A stretch of DNA of 64,000 nucleotides from Chromobotia macracanthus (GCA_036877525.1 JAZGTH010000001.1:4598001-4662000), one strand, 5' to 3'; shown: positions 1 to 12,975, counted from the first letter of the stretch. A program made the numbers and translations. Notes: a model not told the origin generated them from the sequence alone.

Positions 1-1400
1 TGCCATTCTGAAAACATCATTTATGTCTGAGACCCATTTGGTATGTTTTTGCAATTCTGCAAATAGGAAAAGGTCATCTAAAATTAAATGTTACAGATAC
101 AGTTCATCTAATAGAGGCATGACCAGGCTACATGCAGCCATTTTCCTTAAACGGACACAGTGACACAGAGGGGGGAAAACTTATAGAGTGGGTATTGAGA
201 GAGAAAGAGAGCGAGTTATAGGAGAGTTTCGGCGTGAGATCAGATAAGCAGAACCCAGGGAATCAGTTCGTAAACATTGCTGGTGATTGACGTGACACCC
301 TGGCTTGTAAAAACTTTACATTTTATTATCAGCCTGTAAACCTGCATTTTACAGATCCACACTCTGCTTTAGAGTGGGACATGCAGGAGGTATATGGGTT
401 AAGGGTGTGCACATGAAACCTGTTTTGATCGGCCTTCGCTAAATATCTATCCAATTTTCACAGGTCCGGGGAAGCTTTGAAGGAAATTGAGCAGATTTGC
501 GATGAAGAGCCCCTCTGGAGGAATTTGAGAGTGTTTGAGGATTAGGTGTTTATTCTCAGCATAAGGCCTGGCTGAAGAAACATCAGACACCTCGGGAGGT
601 GGAGCTCAGCAGAGCATCCCCGTAAATAGAGATTGTTAAGATAAAGAGTTCAATTGACAAGCTTATAAACTTTGACAAAGTGCTGGCATACAGTTGGGCT
701 TTTATGCAAAACAAATTAGATTCTGAGATGTAGGAGACAAGGAGCTTTTTCATGCATTTAAGTGTTAATCCAGAATCAGTTTAATAACTGAAAACAGAAA
801 AGTGTGGCCATGATGAGGAGTGCTATATAAAATAGCTGTCAGTACATTTTGACTAAAGGATTATTCATGTGTGTATTTAACAATGATTAACATGATCGCT
901 ACGTGAACCATTTAAATATAAGACACGCTCGCCATCTAGAGGTAATTAAGATAGTTACACCACAAATGCTTTTTCCTCGGTGGCCAAAAGGTGTCGCTAG
1001 AGAAATATATACTTTAGTAATACAATAATACAACAGCGGTCCTATTTTATACCGTCTTTATTTGAACAGATTTAATCCATCTTTATTGAATTTATACTTT
1101 TATGTTTACACTATTCAACGCAAAGTGCACACGAAAGTGAGAAAAGAGAGAGAGAAAGTAACTAAAGTAAATAAAGTGTCACTGTGTCATCGATTTGATA
1201 AATGCATATTCATTCAGCAATGAACAAACAAAGTTTTTAAAAGTGGAACAATAAACAAAGAAAGCCAAGGGCGTTGGGGAAAAGATGAGGGGACCCAGCT
1301 GACAAGATCATCTTACGCAGAAATGTGCAGATATGAGGAATATAGTAATGATAAAGTTTGTTAAGAGGAAATACAATTTTATTTCTCATACCATTGCAGT
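1..1400. other. Intergenic sequence upstream of stk24, nothing recognised
   Basis: No exon-like segment with family similarity was found on either strand. The stretch is AT-rich with purine-rich runs such as GAGAGAAAGAGAG. The neighbouring gene on this side must lie outside the window. Confidence 0.6.
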
Positions 1401-1409
1401 TACAAACCC

Positions 1410-1570
1410 CGCCTCTCTCCTGCAAGGGGCGTGGCGTAACGCGCCCGGACCCGCCCTGATGTCCCGATGACAGCACGGACAAGATGGCGGCCAGCTGGGA
1501 AGTGAAGTGAGGATGTCAACATCATTTCTTCAGTTCAGACAAGTCAGGATTTTCTCCGCACATCCCTGCG
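1410..1570 (+). promoter_or_regulatory. GC-rich, TATA-less promoter of stk24
   Basis: The base composition switches from AT-rich to CpG-rich at about 1410. A GC-box-like AGGGGCGTGG lies near 1426-1435. An AAGATGGCGGCC at 1481-1492 matches the YY1 element often found at or just downstream of start sites of housekeeping genes. No TATA box is visible. Transcription probably starts around 1460-1560. The GC-rich block continues to about 2060, consistent with a CpG island over the 5' UTR. The start site is inferred, not seen. Confidence 0.55.
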
Positions 1571-2059
1571 ATCAAACCGCCATATAGTTTACGTGCAGCG
1601 CGTTTGTTTCAGCAGCCGAAACCGGGCCATTTTACGGACAAGCGTTTATGTTTTGCGCCATGTTTTGGAAATCCGTTGGCGCAAAAAGGACCATCAACTC
1701 CTGATGAGAGATCTGGCCTGCATGAACCTCCGAAACCTGCCCCGGGAGTCTTCAGAAGAGCCGTACGACCTCAGATCGCACCTTATATCGACCCAAACTT
1801 ACGACACGACCCGATCGGCGCTGTTTTAATCGCTGTTTGCGGTGATTTCCGCGACGACTCTCGTCGTAGCTGCGGAAGTGGAGGAGAGACTCTCACGTCG
1901 GTCATCTCTCTGCCCTCCGGATGAGCTTTGCTCAACTATCCGGCTGTAAAATATTTCACATCGCATTCAGACTTGGGCAAACAGAAACCGGCGGTACATT
2001 AGCAGTATTTGGGGAGGGGACCGTGTTTTTTGGGCGGTTCAGGTGATTAAAGTGACGCG
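1500..2059 (+). other. stk24: Probable 5' UTR of stk24
   Basis: GC-rich sequence between the YY1-type element and the initiator ATG at 2060. It contains upstream ATGs and short open frames (for example from 1593 and 1604) with no family similarity. These are probably uORFs or chance, and an unmarked 5' UTR intron is possible. Confidence 0.4.
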
Positions 2060-5000
2060 ATGGCTCATTCTCCAGTGCAGGGAAGTCTGCCTGGCATGCA
2101 GGTAATACACACGGCATCGTTTCCATCTTCTGCTGGGTGTAACACATGGACGTGTAATGCTCTGATAGGAGTTTCCACTCTTTGATGAAGTTGTGAAATG
2201 TCAGCTGCCTGTTTCCTGAAAGTGCGACATGGTTAATCCATGCTTGTGTTGTGTGCAAAACGTATGTTTGCTGTAAATGGGAAAATTAGATGCTGGATTG
2301 GGAGACGGGGTATGGATTTGTGTAGTGGAATGATTAGGTTTGGAAGCTGTTTTGTTCCTCAGCACAAGGTCCGTATGCTTTAGAGAAGGGGAGCAAGGAA
2401 AACATGACGTGGAAGATGAGAGACAAAAAGGAAACAGGGCAATGAGAAATGGAGAGATGTCACCAGAGAGAAACCACATAACTGGGTCATTTGGTTGGTT
2501 CTCTGTTCACACAGAGGCATATGGTTTGTCTGCCCCAGGACAGGAGAGCAATCTGCCATCTGAAGAAGTGGAAATTGGCCAGTCGTTCATTTGGGTTGAA
2601 GACACAGTAAGTGTTAGTAATAAGGATGGAGCTGGCTGGTCCCAAAGAGTCAAGAAAATGAGCTTAAGAGAAATCCTGAACTATGCAGGAGGTCATGAAC
2701 TTCCACAGGGAGAGCCACGAGTCAAAGTGTAATGGTGGAATGATCTTTCATGTAGACGTATGGGTCCTTGTGGGTCATAGAGGAAGGTCTCTCTCTGTCT
2801 CCTGTCTCTCTCTCTCTCTCTGTTCTCTCTCTCTCTCTCTCTTTCCCATCCCCCTCTTCTCATGGATTCTCAGGTCATTCCCTTTGTGTTAAGAGTGAAT
2901 GGACACGTTTCCCATAGCGCCCCCACACACTCACTTTCACCTGACTGTAATGCTCTTCATATGGCAAACTCAGGTTTCCACCTACCTAAAACCCACCACA
3001 GATGCAATGTAAGAGCGGATGGGTCCTTCTAAAAGAATTTGTTGGCTGTTACACCTGTCAGCATGCATTGGGATCAGGATTACAGAGATCAGCTGGGAGT
3101 GTGGGACTGAATCAGGGAGCAAAGCCTTCATTGTCTGCGTGACGGGACGAGTAGATGACAGCTAATAAATCTCTGAGTGTTGCATTAAAGGTCTGGGGGG
3201 GGTGCTTTGAGGGCAGATGTATGAGTGTGATCTATGTGCGTTTGTGGTTAAGAAAAACAGTTCGCGTGTGTGTGCACCATAGTGGTTTTGTTTCGCTTCA
3301 CTAGTTGACAGAGCAAAGATTGGCAATCATGCTTAAAGATGATTGGTCAGCCAGCACAATGTATCACTGACTGATTTCCCAGTATGATCAGCTTGTCTTT
3401 AAAAAGTACATTCATCCAGAAATGAAAGCTTAGTGATTATTACCTTCCTTTGATCCTTGGAACTGAAATGGAAATTTTTAAAAAGTGTTGTTTTGGTTTT
3501 TCTGTATAATAGAAGTGGATAGTTACCTTCTCTTCTTAAGCTTCAAAAGGACACAAACATTATAAAATAACTCCGTGCAACTCATGCCACATCCATGTGT
3601 ATTGACAGCATAAGCATGGGTTTGGTGAAAAATAAACTAAAATATAATTACATTTTTTTCATTCAGTTTCTTGATCTGTGCCTCTTCTCCAAATCCAAAT
3701 CTGTTGGTATGTCATCAGGGCACTTGAAGTATACAACACAAGTCACCTGGAGTTATTTTATAATGCTTCCATATCTTTTAAGGTAAAGCTTGAAGGTAAC
3801 ATGAAGGTAGGGGGTTTGAATGACGTAAAAAAACACAAGTTAAATAATCGTTATATTTTCATTTTTGGGTGAACTATGCCTAGATAAAACAGATTTCCTA
3901 GATAATTCAAGGTACCTTCAGGCATGGTGCATTAGAAAACTATTCTTCAGGGTTTAAAGAACATGCATCTTTTATCTTTGCTGCATTGATGCTGTGTCTG
4001 ATACCGCACTAAACAAGCTGTTCCTCTGCTGTGTTTGGTGGCGGTATGACTCTGTATTACGTATGTCCAAATTATGTGCTAGCAAAAGAGATTTAGAAGA
4101 TTTTAAGGTCGTGAATATTTGGAAGCTCAGAGGACACGCACAGCAGCATTTTGGGATTGTCTTCAATTCAGGTCATGTTGCTGGTGTAGCATGGTTTGTT
4201 TTTCTTTAACAGAGAGATCTTGATGAGATGTTGATGTTTAGGACAAGTTAGAGAAAAGCATGCATGTGTTAATCTCAGTGGTTTGAGGCTCACATCCTTC
4301 CTCTGCTAGTGTCGGTCTTATTTACCCAAATGCTCAGTTGCTCAGTCTAACCGCCGCAGGCTCTGGAGGGAGCCACCTCATGCTAATAATGTCGACGAGG
4401 TTTGAGGATCTCTGTGTTTTGTTTAAGAAGGCCTCAGGGGTCCGAGATGTTTGAGGCCATGGCTTTGACCTCAGAGAACTGTGGTCTCAGCCAGATGTTC
4501 TTCAGATCTCAGATGGTCATGCTTCGGTCCTGCTTCACTAGCATTACAGTGGACTGAGTGAAACCAAAAGACCTGCTATCTAGGGTTACTAGGGTTCAAG
4601 TTTGTTGCTTTATTAATTGGTGATATTACATGAACCAAGTTAAATATCTACATATTTGTTTAGCTATTTAACAAAACTGTTATTCTGAGATGATCTTTGT
4701 TCCTTTTTATTTCAGAATTTAAAAGCAGACCCTGAGGAGTTATTCACCAAGCTGGAGAGAATCGGCAAGGGCTCGTTCGGAGAGGTGTTCAAGGGCATCG
4801 ACAATCGCACACAGAAGGTGGTGGCCATCAAGATCATAGATCTGGAAGAGGCTGAAGACGAGATTGAAGACATTCAACAGGAAATCACAGTATTGAGCCA
4901 GTGTGACAGTCCCTTTGTCACCAAATACTTCGGCTCCTACCTGAAGGTGAGTGTCCTGTGTGACCCCACATGTGTCATAAGACTCTTACAGGACGTCAGG

Positions 5001-8000
5001 GTTCATCAAGCAGGTTAGAGCAGAGGGTCATGCAAGACTTTATGGTGGTCTAGAATGGTCAAAGCCAGACACAGTGAAGTTAAACGAATTCTGCTTAGTG
5101 TGATAAGTTTTGTGCTACAGGTACTAACTTTAAACACGTTACGATTTGTTGTTGACATCTGCATTCATATTTACATTCATACATCACCACCAAAATGCTT
5201 TTAAAATGTCTGATTTTAAAATGTCATTTTGCTGAGAGGTTCATATTTAATTGGCCAGGAAACAGAGACATAGCATGTGTTTGTTTTATTGCTGTGTCAC
5301 AGTTGCGATGGTAAAATTATGGTTGCGTCTTTAATTTCCTTACCTTTAAAGTGCTACTGCTTTACCGCTGCACAAACAGACAGATGCTTTGACTTTTGTC
5401 ACATCTAGAGCTGCTTTTTAATGTGTCCTGACATCAGCGCTGCTTTTTTTAAATGCAGTGTCAGTCAAAAATAGTCCAGAATTACTCATTGGCAACTCAC
5501 GAATTAGCTGATTTTGTAGCATCATGTAAAACTTTGCCAGTGATTTCTTAATGGGATAGTTGACTTTAAAAGGAACATTTTTCCATTATTTACTCACCCT
5601 CATGTCATTCCAAACCTATATGACGAACTGTTTTGTGTCGAACTGAAGAACCATGATGCACCCCCACAGTACATACCACGGTACTCTCATGGTGTACCAA
5701 ATTCCCACTGCTACCCTGACTCAGCCTGGCACATTGTTGAGGTTGACCTCACTTTACCTTATGTCACAAAACAAAGTTTTGTTCCTGGACGTTTGGTTAA
5801 ATAGTAATAGTAAAAAGTAATAGTACACTTTTAACACCTAATAAGAGCTGTATTGTTTTTCTACATTCTGTACACCAGGGCCTGAAGTTCAGTGTGGGTA
5901 TTGCGCACATTTTTTCTTTCCCACAAGTTTCAAGACGGCTTGCTTCATACTTTTACATAATCATTTTTCATAAGAAAGACTTTAATCAGACTCCATGATC
6001 ACCACCTTATAGCGCATGCTATCAGTGTGTGCTATTGCTGTTTGGTTGCCAACATACCAGAATATCTTCTTTTGTGTTCCTCAGAAGCAAAAAAGTTCTA
6101 CATGATTGGAATGACAAGATGGTGATTAAATTATCTATAAAAATGTTTTATGTGTGGTTGCTCATGTTGGCTAGACTTTCGCTTGGCAATAAAAAGCTAG
6201 AGTTTGTCAAAGAGTGAGACCAACGATGCCTCATAATTAGTCTTTTGGTTGATGCAGAATTCACGAAGATCAATATGATGTTAGCTTGTTCTGCTGACCT
6301 TAGTTATTACTGTTTGGCACAAAGTCATATGGCATATTGGATTCACTCCCCACTGTGCCAAAGTGTTAAAACTCAACACATGTGGGCGTTTTCTAAATCA
6401 AACCGATCCAGTCTTGTAGTCTCTCTTTCTCTTCTCGACCGCTGCGTGCACCAAAACATTTAGAATCTTTGATGTTCCATTTAGAGTTTGTGATTATTAA
6501 CAATAAAGTTGCAGAATTGGCTGCAGCATCACAAATGAAAACAGAAATCGTGGGCGTTCACATCAACCAGTCAAAATCTGCTTTACAAGGTGATCAATTT
6601 AAAAACCGTAGTTTGTGCTTTGAAGTCACACTTGTTTCTGTTGTGCATTTAAAGCTGCTGGGCTAAAAGAGAGAAACAGAGACAGCAGCTATAATTTTGG
6701 CCTTAGGGAATTTACAGCATGTATTTTTGGAAGAGAATCATAGCCTGAAACATCGGTTTTTACTTTGATCATCTCTGAAGCAGAAGAGTAAGTGAAGTCA
6801 CTGCTCTGGCTCTGGTTTTTAAACTAGATTTTGCACAATACATGGCGCCACAATGCGAGAACAGAAACAGGCTTGACATCAGTAAATATGGGAGTCGATC
6901 TCAAACACTGACTGTATCCTGTAATATTCTTTAGATATGTCCCATTCTTAAATGTAAGCCTAGGATTGTTTTCATCCATTTTAATGTCCGCCATATGAAA
7001 AACGTCTGATTGCTTGAAGTAATCGCATACGTTTTCTCAACATACTGTGTGATTAAAAATACCAGTTTGTGGTTGTGGAGGGTGGACGATGTTTAATAAT
7101 ACCTAGGGTCAGGGGGTTCTTCAAATCCCTTAGAAAGTACCACTCATAGAAAAGTTGCGCACCTGTTTTAACTCAATGTGCCATCGCTGCAGTGTGCATC
7201 AGACAAGACCTGTCACTGCTCAGTGAGACGAGAGAACATTCAGAACTTTCCAGCTGCCCTGATGTGAAATGTTGAATGAAATAATGTAATTGCGAATTTT
7301 TAGGCAGTGCACTTCAGTTTCAGTGTCTACACACAGACAGACTCATGAGGTAAGCGGTATGTAACCCAGTTTATCCTCTTCTCCCTCGCTCTGGCTAATC
7401 TCAAATTAGAGGGATTATAATAGCTACCCTTTCCCTAGCAAATGGCTCAGCTTTTCAGGGAAAAGTTGTTTTTGTTGTTTGTTCGCGGGTAATGTTTTTT
7501 TTCTCCTTTTGACGCCCTCTTTCACTAATTCCTCTCTCTTTCTCTCTTCATCTCTCTCTTGCTGCAGGACACAAAGTTATGGATCATCATGGAGTATTTA
7601 GGTGGTGGATCTGCTCTGGATCTGGTATGGTGCAGGATGTTGTCTTCTATATACAGACTCTGTGTTTAGTATGTTATTTCTCTGTAAAGCTACGGCATTG
7701 ACATACAATGTCTCACATTGTATATGATGCCTGACATGCTGGTATTTCTTCTTAGCTTGTTTGTAAAATAACACAAGAGTAACACAAGAAATACTTCATG
7801 GGAATTTAACTCATCTAACACTACTGTGTTAACTTATTTAACACTAAGAAATCACTACTGCACTATATTTAACACAATTTTGCTAATTACGTTTATAAAA
7901 ACTTTGCAGGCAAAAAAAACATCACAGAACCTTGCAATGAAATAGTGCAGCAAAATGTTATGTGTCAACTACTGCTGTATTTATAACTGTACATGTATTT

Positions 8001-11000
8001 CTTAGCTGTGGCATCATTGGCTAACCCTTATGTTTGATGCTTCTCTTTCAGCTGGAACCTGGTGCTTTGGATGAAACACAGATCGCCACCATTCTTAGAG
8101 AGATCTTAAAAGGTCTGGAGTATCTCCACTCTGAGAAGAAGATTCACAGAGACATTAAAGGTGTGAACATGAGGATAATGACTAAGATAAACTTAGTCTG
8201 CAGTAATTATTTTTGGTGGAAGTTATGACCACAAAGTCTATGTGCATTTTCACCTGATATTTTCAGCCTTCATAACACTTCCTGAGGACTGCAGCAGTAT
8301 TGTTGAATAAGTACTTGCTTAACAAAATGCTCTAAAGAGCTACAGCTGTGTCCCATAAAATTGCATGTGGCTGGAGTTTCTTATGCTGTGTTGTAGAAGT
8401 GTCTTTGGCTTTTTGTTAAACAGCAGCAGGTATTTGGAAATGATATCTCACTGTTTGTTTGTGCTCTCATTTCCCTTTCTGCCCCTTGTTTTTTTTAGCC
8501 GCAAATGTATTGTTGTCGGAGCAGGGCGAGGTGAAGCTGGCAGATTTTGGAGTGGCCGGTCAGCTCACGGACACACAGATCAAACGGAACACATTTGTGG
8601 GCACACCCTTCTGGATGGCACCTGAGGTCATCAAACAGTCCGCTTACGACTCAAAGGTGGGGGTCTCTCCAGACACTGTAAACCACAAGATCTTAAAAGT
8701 CATTGTTTAAATGATTATCTCTGTTGTTATCTCTGTGTTGATTTTCATATCTTGTTAGTTCGTTCTTATTTATTTAGAGGTGGACGGGTCACAAGGACTT
8801 TGTGGGGGTAAAACTTTGCCCACCCACATTGCGTTTAATCACATTTTTCTTTACCTGTTTTCCTGGCAGGCTGATATTTGGTCTTTGGGCATCACAGCTA
8901 TTGAACTGGCTAAGGGAGAACCTCCCCACTCTGATCTGCACCCTATGAAGGTGCTGTTTCTCATTCCAAAGAACAACCCCCCAACACTGGAGGGCAACTA
9001 CTGTAAACCTCTGAAAGAGTTTGTTGAGGCCTGTTTAAACAAGGAGCCCAGTTTTGTAAGTATGCTTATAGGAGATTACATATAGAGTTACTCCTGTCTG
9101 TTCTGCAAAAAGAGTAAGCTGCCTACCTAGACAGCATTTTAAGGCATCAGAGACCCACTTCTGACTTAACAGCTGTTTCAGAAAATGGGCAGCAACATTA
9201 TGCTACCTTATAACTCCATTGCTAAGGCAGAAAATATACAGTACCAGTCAAAAGTTTAGAAACACTAAAATGATTCTCGTGATCTTCAAATGTTTTAATC
9301 TGAAGCCGTTTGCTTAAATGATTGAAATTATTTTTGTAGTCAAAATATATTATTGTGGCAACGTTTTACTTTCTGTCATTAGACAGTTTTGTTAACAATT
9401 CTTTTAATGGATGATTTTGGCCACATAATGAAGAAAAAGCTCGTGATCAGAGCCCAGAATAGATACGAATCCTTCATTACGGTTCCAAAAGCATCTCGGT
9501 GTAAAAATGTAAAGAAATAGCAATAGATGACTACATTGAAAATGCTGGAATATAACCTATGTTAAATTAATTTAGAATCATTAAAATCATTTAGAATCAG
9601 ATTATCAGATTAGAATCATTTATTTCATAAAAACACATGAGTTTATTATTATTCTAAAATGTAGAAAAATATGTGTGAGTACGTTTCAAAACTTTTGACT
9701 GGTACTTTTATTTACAGAGAACTTAATCGCAGTTGCGTGCCTGTCTAGGGAACAGAAAAGCAGCACAATAGCTTTTTGAAAGCTCATGTCATGGTTATCA
9801 AATCATGTAAAATACTCGTAACAGCATCAAATAATGAAGCTAGTCTTTAAATTCTCCAGTTATTTCAAAGGACTCAGCTCAATCATTTGTCTTTCTGTCC
9901 CTTTCTATCTCCCTCACAGAGACCAACAGCCAAAGAGTTGCTGAAACACAAGCTCATCGTGCGTTATGCAAAGAAAACCTCTTATCTGACAGAACTAATC
10001 GACAGATACAAACGCTGGAAAGCAGAACAGTCTCGAGCGGAGTCCAGCTCTGATGAATCTGACTCGTACGCCATTTAAGACAATAGGCCTTTTATAATAC
10101 ACTTAACCCTGGGTTAACCACTTTTGCAACACTGGGTTAAGGCAACTTTTAGCCCCGAGTTAATTGTGGTATTGCAGTGCCACATAGTATACAGTTATAC
10201 AGTTGCTTAGCAACAGACAACCAATCATAACCTAAACAATGCTTACCTCATTAAAAAAGTCATGTGTATTGTAGTCATAGAAACACATTAACCCATGGTT
10301 AAAAATGGTCCAAGAGTTTTATGTCTTCATGTTGTCATGTGAATAATTTTATGTTCAAATAATACAATCACAAACTGTGCTTTATTCACAAGCTACCCAG
10401 TTAACTATCAAACAAATGAAATCTGAAATCTGTCTATCAATTACGTAATCTAGAAGGTGTTATTCAGTTTTCTCCCCCTTCTGGCCGTTCTTGTTTTTTT
10501 ACACTCATAAAATCTTGTGCTTATACTGTTTCAATTTCTTATTTGTCTTTGATTTACTCAGAGAACCAGACGGTCAGGCATCTGGTGGGAATGACTTTAG
10601 TAATGATGACTGGATCTTCACCATTCGAGAAAAAGACCCCAAAAAACTGCAGAATGGAGCCAGTCCAACAGGGGAGGAGGTGAGTGATGGCTCAAATCCA
10701 CGCCTAATTATTCAGTTGTGTAAGTGGTTCTTTATCTCAGTGTGTGATGCTCTGTGCTTATGCAGGAGCCGACCAAGAGGCCCCTGTCCCAGAGTCTGTC
10801 CACTGTCATCACTCCAGCCTTAACAGAGGTAGGAACAAACATCTGATGTGTTTTTCAGCAGATGATGCCACCCTGTTCACACATTGTATATGTATTGGAT
10901 GATCCAATCACAATTCCTCATCAGGGACACATGACAGTTCACACCTGATGACAGTAACAAGTGCCTGAAACGTCTGTGACCATTTGTTGACCGACAAAAG

Positions 11001-12975
11001 AGGGACTCTGATTTTGTATATAAATAAATCGCCCGTAATCATTGCATTATTTCTCCCAAATATATACAAACATAATGATTTATTCTAACAAAATGGGGTT
11101 ACTTGCATTTTTACTATTCCTGAATGCAGTTTGAGTGATCAGAACACAATATGTAGACCACTCTAGTTTACACTTGTGCAATCGGATCACCCAAGACAGC
11201 TCTTAATGCCAAAAGGTAGCTACCCATTTGAGTTCAAAGGCCCCCCCTATATGTGTACTTCCATGAAATAGAACATGAGGATTAAAAGTGGCCTTTGAAT
11301 GCTTTATTACATCTTAAACACATCTTCTGAAGGCGACCGTCACTCCCTAAGGCCTCTTACTAATCAGTGTGAAGCAATGAGGTATTTGAGGCAGAGAGTG
11401 GAAAATAGAGGGATGCTGGGAAAAAAGCCTGGGGACAAGTGACTGAACATTAATTTGTTCCACCCTCCTCTTCGTTCAAGGACAAATCCCTCCATTTCCT
11501 GTCATACTGTTAATGACAGTGTGGTGAACTGTAATCTGCACTGTCACTCTTTTCAATCTGTATGAGAGATGCATTACAAGTTACAAATGTTGTCCAGATG
11601 CATTATGGGTAACTTGTATGGAACACTGACAGAACGCTGCAACCACTGAGTGCGTAAAGTGTACGTGACCCCATACTTTGTTTTTGCATCATCTGAATAG
11701 TCATGTTGCATTACACCTCTGCATTTCTCAGTGTGAACACACTACTCACGCACTATTTCTGCCATAAAATACTGTGCAAGGATTTAGATTGTAAATAAGT
11801 TTAACTGTTTTTCTTTACAAGGTTGTGTTGCACAGTGGGTAATGATATGGGCTGGTAAACATAAGTTTGCAGGTTCCAGTCCATCAGAGGTTGATCTTTG
11901 AACCATCTCCAGTTCTGACAGACTCGGGTCACTCTGGCGGTGTTGTCCTTTAATAATTGTACTTTGGATAAAAGCTTCAGCTGAATGTTGAATTCTGTGT
12001 GTTCTGACAGCTGAAGGAAGGGGCAGGAGAGGCAGCAGTAAAGCCTGAAGTCCTGGAGCAGCTCGGGGAGGCAATTTTCCTTGCTGAGGAGGCGTGTCCA
12101 GGAATCTCAGATGTCATGGTCACCCAACTCATTCAGAGGCTACAACGGTGAGGATTGCGTGAAACTTTGGTAGTGCCATCTGGTGTTTGTGTATTGCAGA
12201 ATGACACACAGAGGCAGAGCTATAATTACAAACAAATTACAAACAGCCATGTAAAGCTTAAGGCGTAATTTTGATGCAAAAGCATATCTTGACGTTTAGT
12301 CCACACATTTTCATTAACATCCAGATGAAAAGCCATGACAATGAATAGGGAAAAGTATACATACTTAAAAGCTAAGAAATAACTTTTGTTATATTACTAT
12401 TAAACCTCCACATAAACAGACGTGCTACATCTGTTTATCACATCTTAAAAACATTGAATTGAATACTTTTGGATATTAAAATGTCACAAGCTGGTTTTGA
12501 CGTGCCAGAATTTAAATACACAAATACAGTACCAGTCAAAAGTTTAAAAACGTACTCATACTTGATTATTTTTACCACATAATAGTAATCTCATAAAAAT
12601 GATTAAATAACACAAAAGTAACTTTTTGGGAGTGTAGTCACCCAATGCCTAAAATTTAGTGTCACACTGAGATGCTTTTTAAACAGTATTAAAGGAGTTC
12701 TCACCTATTCTGTGCTCTGATTGCCTGCTTTTCTTCAGTATTTGGTCGAGGTCATCCCAAAAATCTTCATTTTCTTATGACAGAAATTGATATACTGGTT
12801 CAATTTTGTCTAATAAAAATAATTTGAGAAATTAAAAAGATTAAAAGTGTTTTTAAACTTTGACTTTTACTGTATATCAGCTACTTCAGCTTTCTTCATG
12901 CACAGATTCCTCAGCTTTATCTTTCTTATATGCAGGTTCTCAAGGGCGAGAACGTCATCCTCCTCACACCAGTGA
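2060..12975 (+). CDS. stk24: Serine/threonine-protein kinase 24 (MST3), complete, 11 coding exons
   Basis: GCK-III Ste20-family kinase; vertebrate MST3 acts in apoptosis, migration and polarity with CCM3/STRIPAK. Coding exons: 2060-2101, 4716-4946, 7568-7624, 8052-8160, 8499-8656, 8870-9055, 9920-10065, 10562-10679, 10766-10828, 12011-12147, 12936-12975 (stop TGA). They join in phase to 428 residues; human isoform B has 431. The kinase domain covers about residues 24-274: glycine loop GKGSFGEV, ATP lysine K53, HRDIK with catalytic D144, DFG at 162-164, activation-loop T178 before GTPFWMAPE. The C-terminal tail carries a WIFTIREKDP block and ends in an LIQRLQR-type helix. All introns are GT-AG. 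The ATG was chosen because MAHSPVQ matches the MST3 N-terminus. Which teleost ohnolog (a or b) it is cannot be decided from sequence alone. The substrate list and biology are family knowledge. Confidence 0.97.
2788..2843. repeat. Interrupted (TC)n microsatellite
   Basis: Runs of TCTCTC broken by GTCTCCTG and TGT within stk24 intron 1. Confidence 0.9.
3400..3885. repeat. Degenerate fold-back MITE of a common cyprinid type
   Basis: The left end has CATCCAGAAATGAAAG and the right end has TTCATTTTTGGGTGAACTAT. These resemble the two mirrored ends of the abundant fish element that begins 'gggatagttcaccc'. The interior is decayed. The assignment is from memory of the family; limits are approximate. 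Confidence 0.45.
4947..7567 (+). other. stk24 intron 2, 2.6 kb, containing a decayed MITE
   Basis: Donor GTGAGT, acceptor TTGCTGCAG. Apart from the repeat at about 5555-6145 nothing coding is recognised. The several 60-70 codon open frames between 6029 and 6666 look random (no homology, atypical composition). Confidence 0.65.
5555..6145. repeat. Decayed palindromic MITE (cyprinid 'gggatagttcac' type)
   Basis: The left arm GGGATAGTTGAC is followed by TTACTCACCCTCATGTCATT. The right arm has TCTTCTTTTGTGTTCCTCAG and GATTGGAATGACAAGATGG, the expected mirror of the left arm. Length and divergence suggest an old copy, perhaps with an inner insertion. Confidence 0.55.
9239..9706. mobile_element. 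Tc1/mariner-type MITE, copy 1 (stk24 intron 6)
   Basis: Begins CAGTACCAGTCAAAAGTTT directly after TA and ends AAACTTTTGACTGGTACT, so it has terminal inverted repeats of about 18 bp and a TA-type target. It contains no transposase frame. Its interior is the reverse complement of copy 2 at 12527-12872 (shared block near AAAAGCATCTC). Confidence 0.8.
10066..10561 (+). other. stk24 intron 7, with in-frame stop soon after the donor
   Basis: The donor is GTACGC, weaker than consensus; the acceptor is TTTACTCAG. If the intron is retained, translation continues four codons and stops at TAA 10076-10078, giving a kinase-only protein. Copies of a TGGGTTAA-containing repeat lie at about 10100-10310. Confidence 0.6.
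10829..12010 (+). other. stk24 intron 9, 1.2 kb
   Basis: Donor GTAGGA, acceptor TCTGACAG. Apart from a SINE-like segment at about 11818-11990 I recognise nothing in it. Confidence 0.6.
11818..11990 (+). repeat. tRNA-derived SINE remnant
   Basis: A box-A-like start (GCACAGTGGGTAA), a box-B-like GCAGGTTCCAGTCC and the teleost SINE tail ACTTTGGATAAAAGCTTCAGCT are present in that order. It lies just before stk24 exon 10. Confidence 0.6.
12527..12872. mobile_element. Tc1/mariner-type MITE, copy 2 (stk24 intron 10)
   Basis: Starts CAGTACCAGTCAAAAG and ends AAACTTTGACTTTTACTG, with TA on both sides (12525-12526 and 12873-12874), the expected target duplication. 346 bp, non-autonomous. It is inverted relative to copy 1 at 9239-9706. 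Confidence 0.85.

Larger units (their letters stand above)
2102..4715 (+). other. stk24 intron 1, 2.6 kb, with TC repeat and degenerate MITE
   Basis: Donor GTAATA and acceptor TTATTTCAG flank it. It holds an interrupted TC microsatellite (2788-2843) and the remains of a fold-back repeat at about 3400-3880. Open frames here (for example 2340-2732) show no family similarity and no coding character. Confidence 0.7.

Noticed and set aside
1237..1482. 81-codon minus-strand frame near the stk24 promoter
   Set aside because: No homology, no splice or promoter support; likely chance in a GC-rich region.
2340..2732. 130-codon plus-strand frame in stk24 intron 1
   Set aside because: No recognised family, no splice signals in phase with stk24; treated as random.
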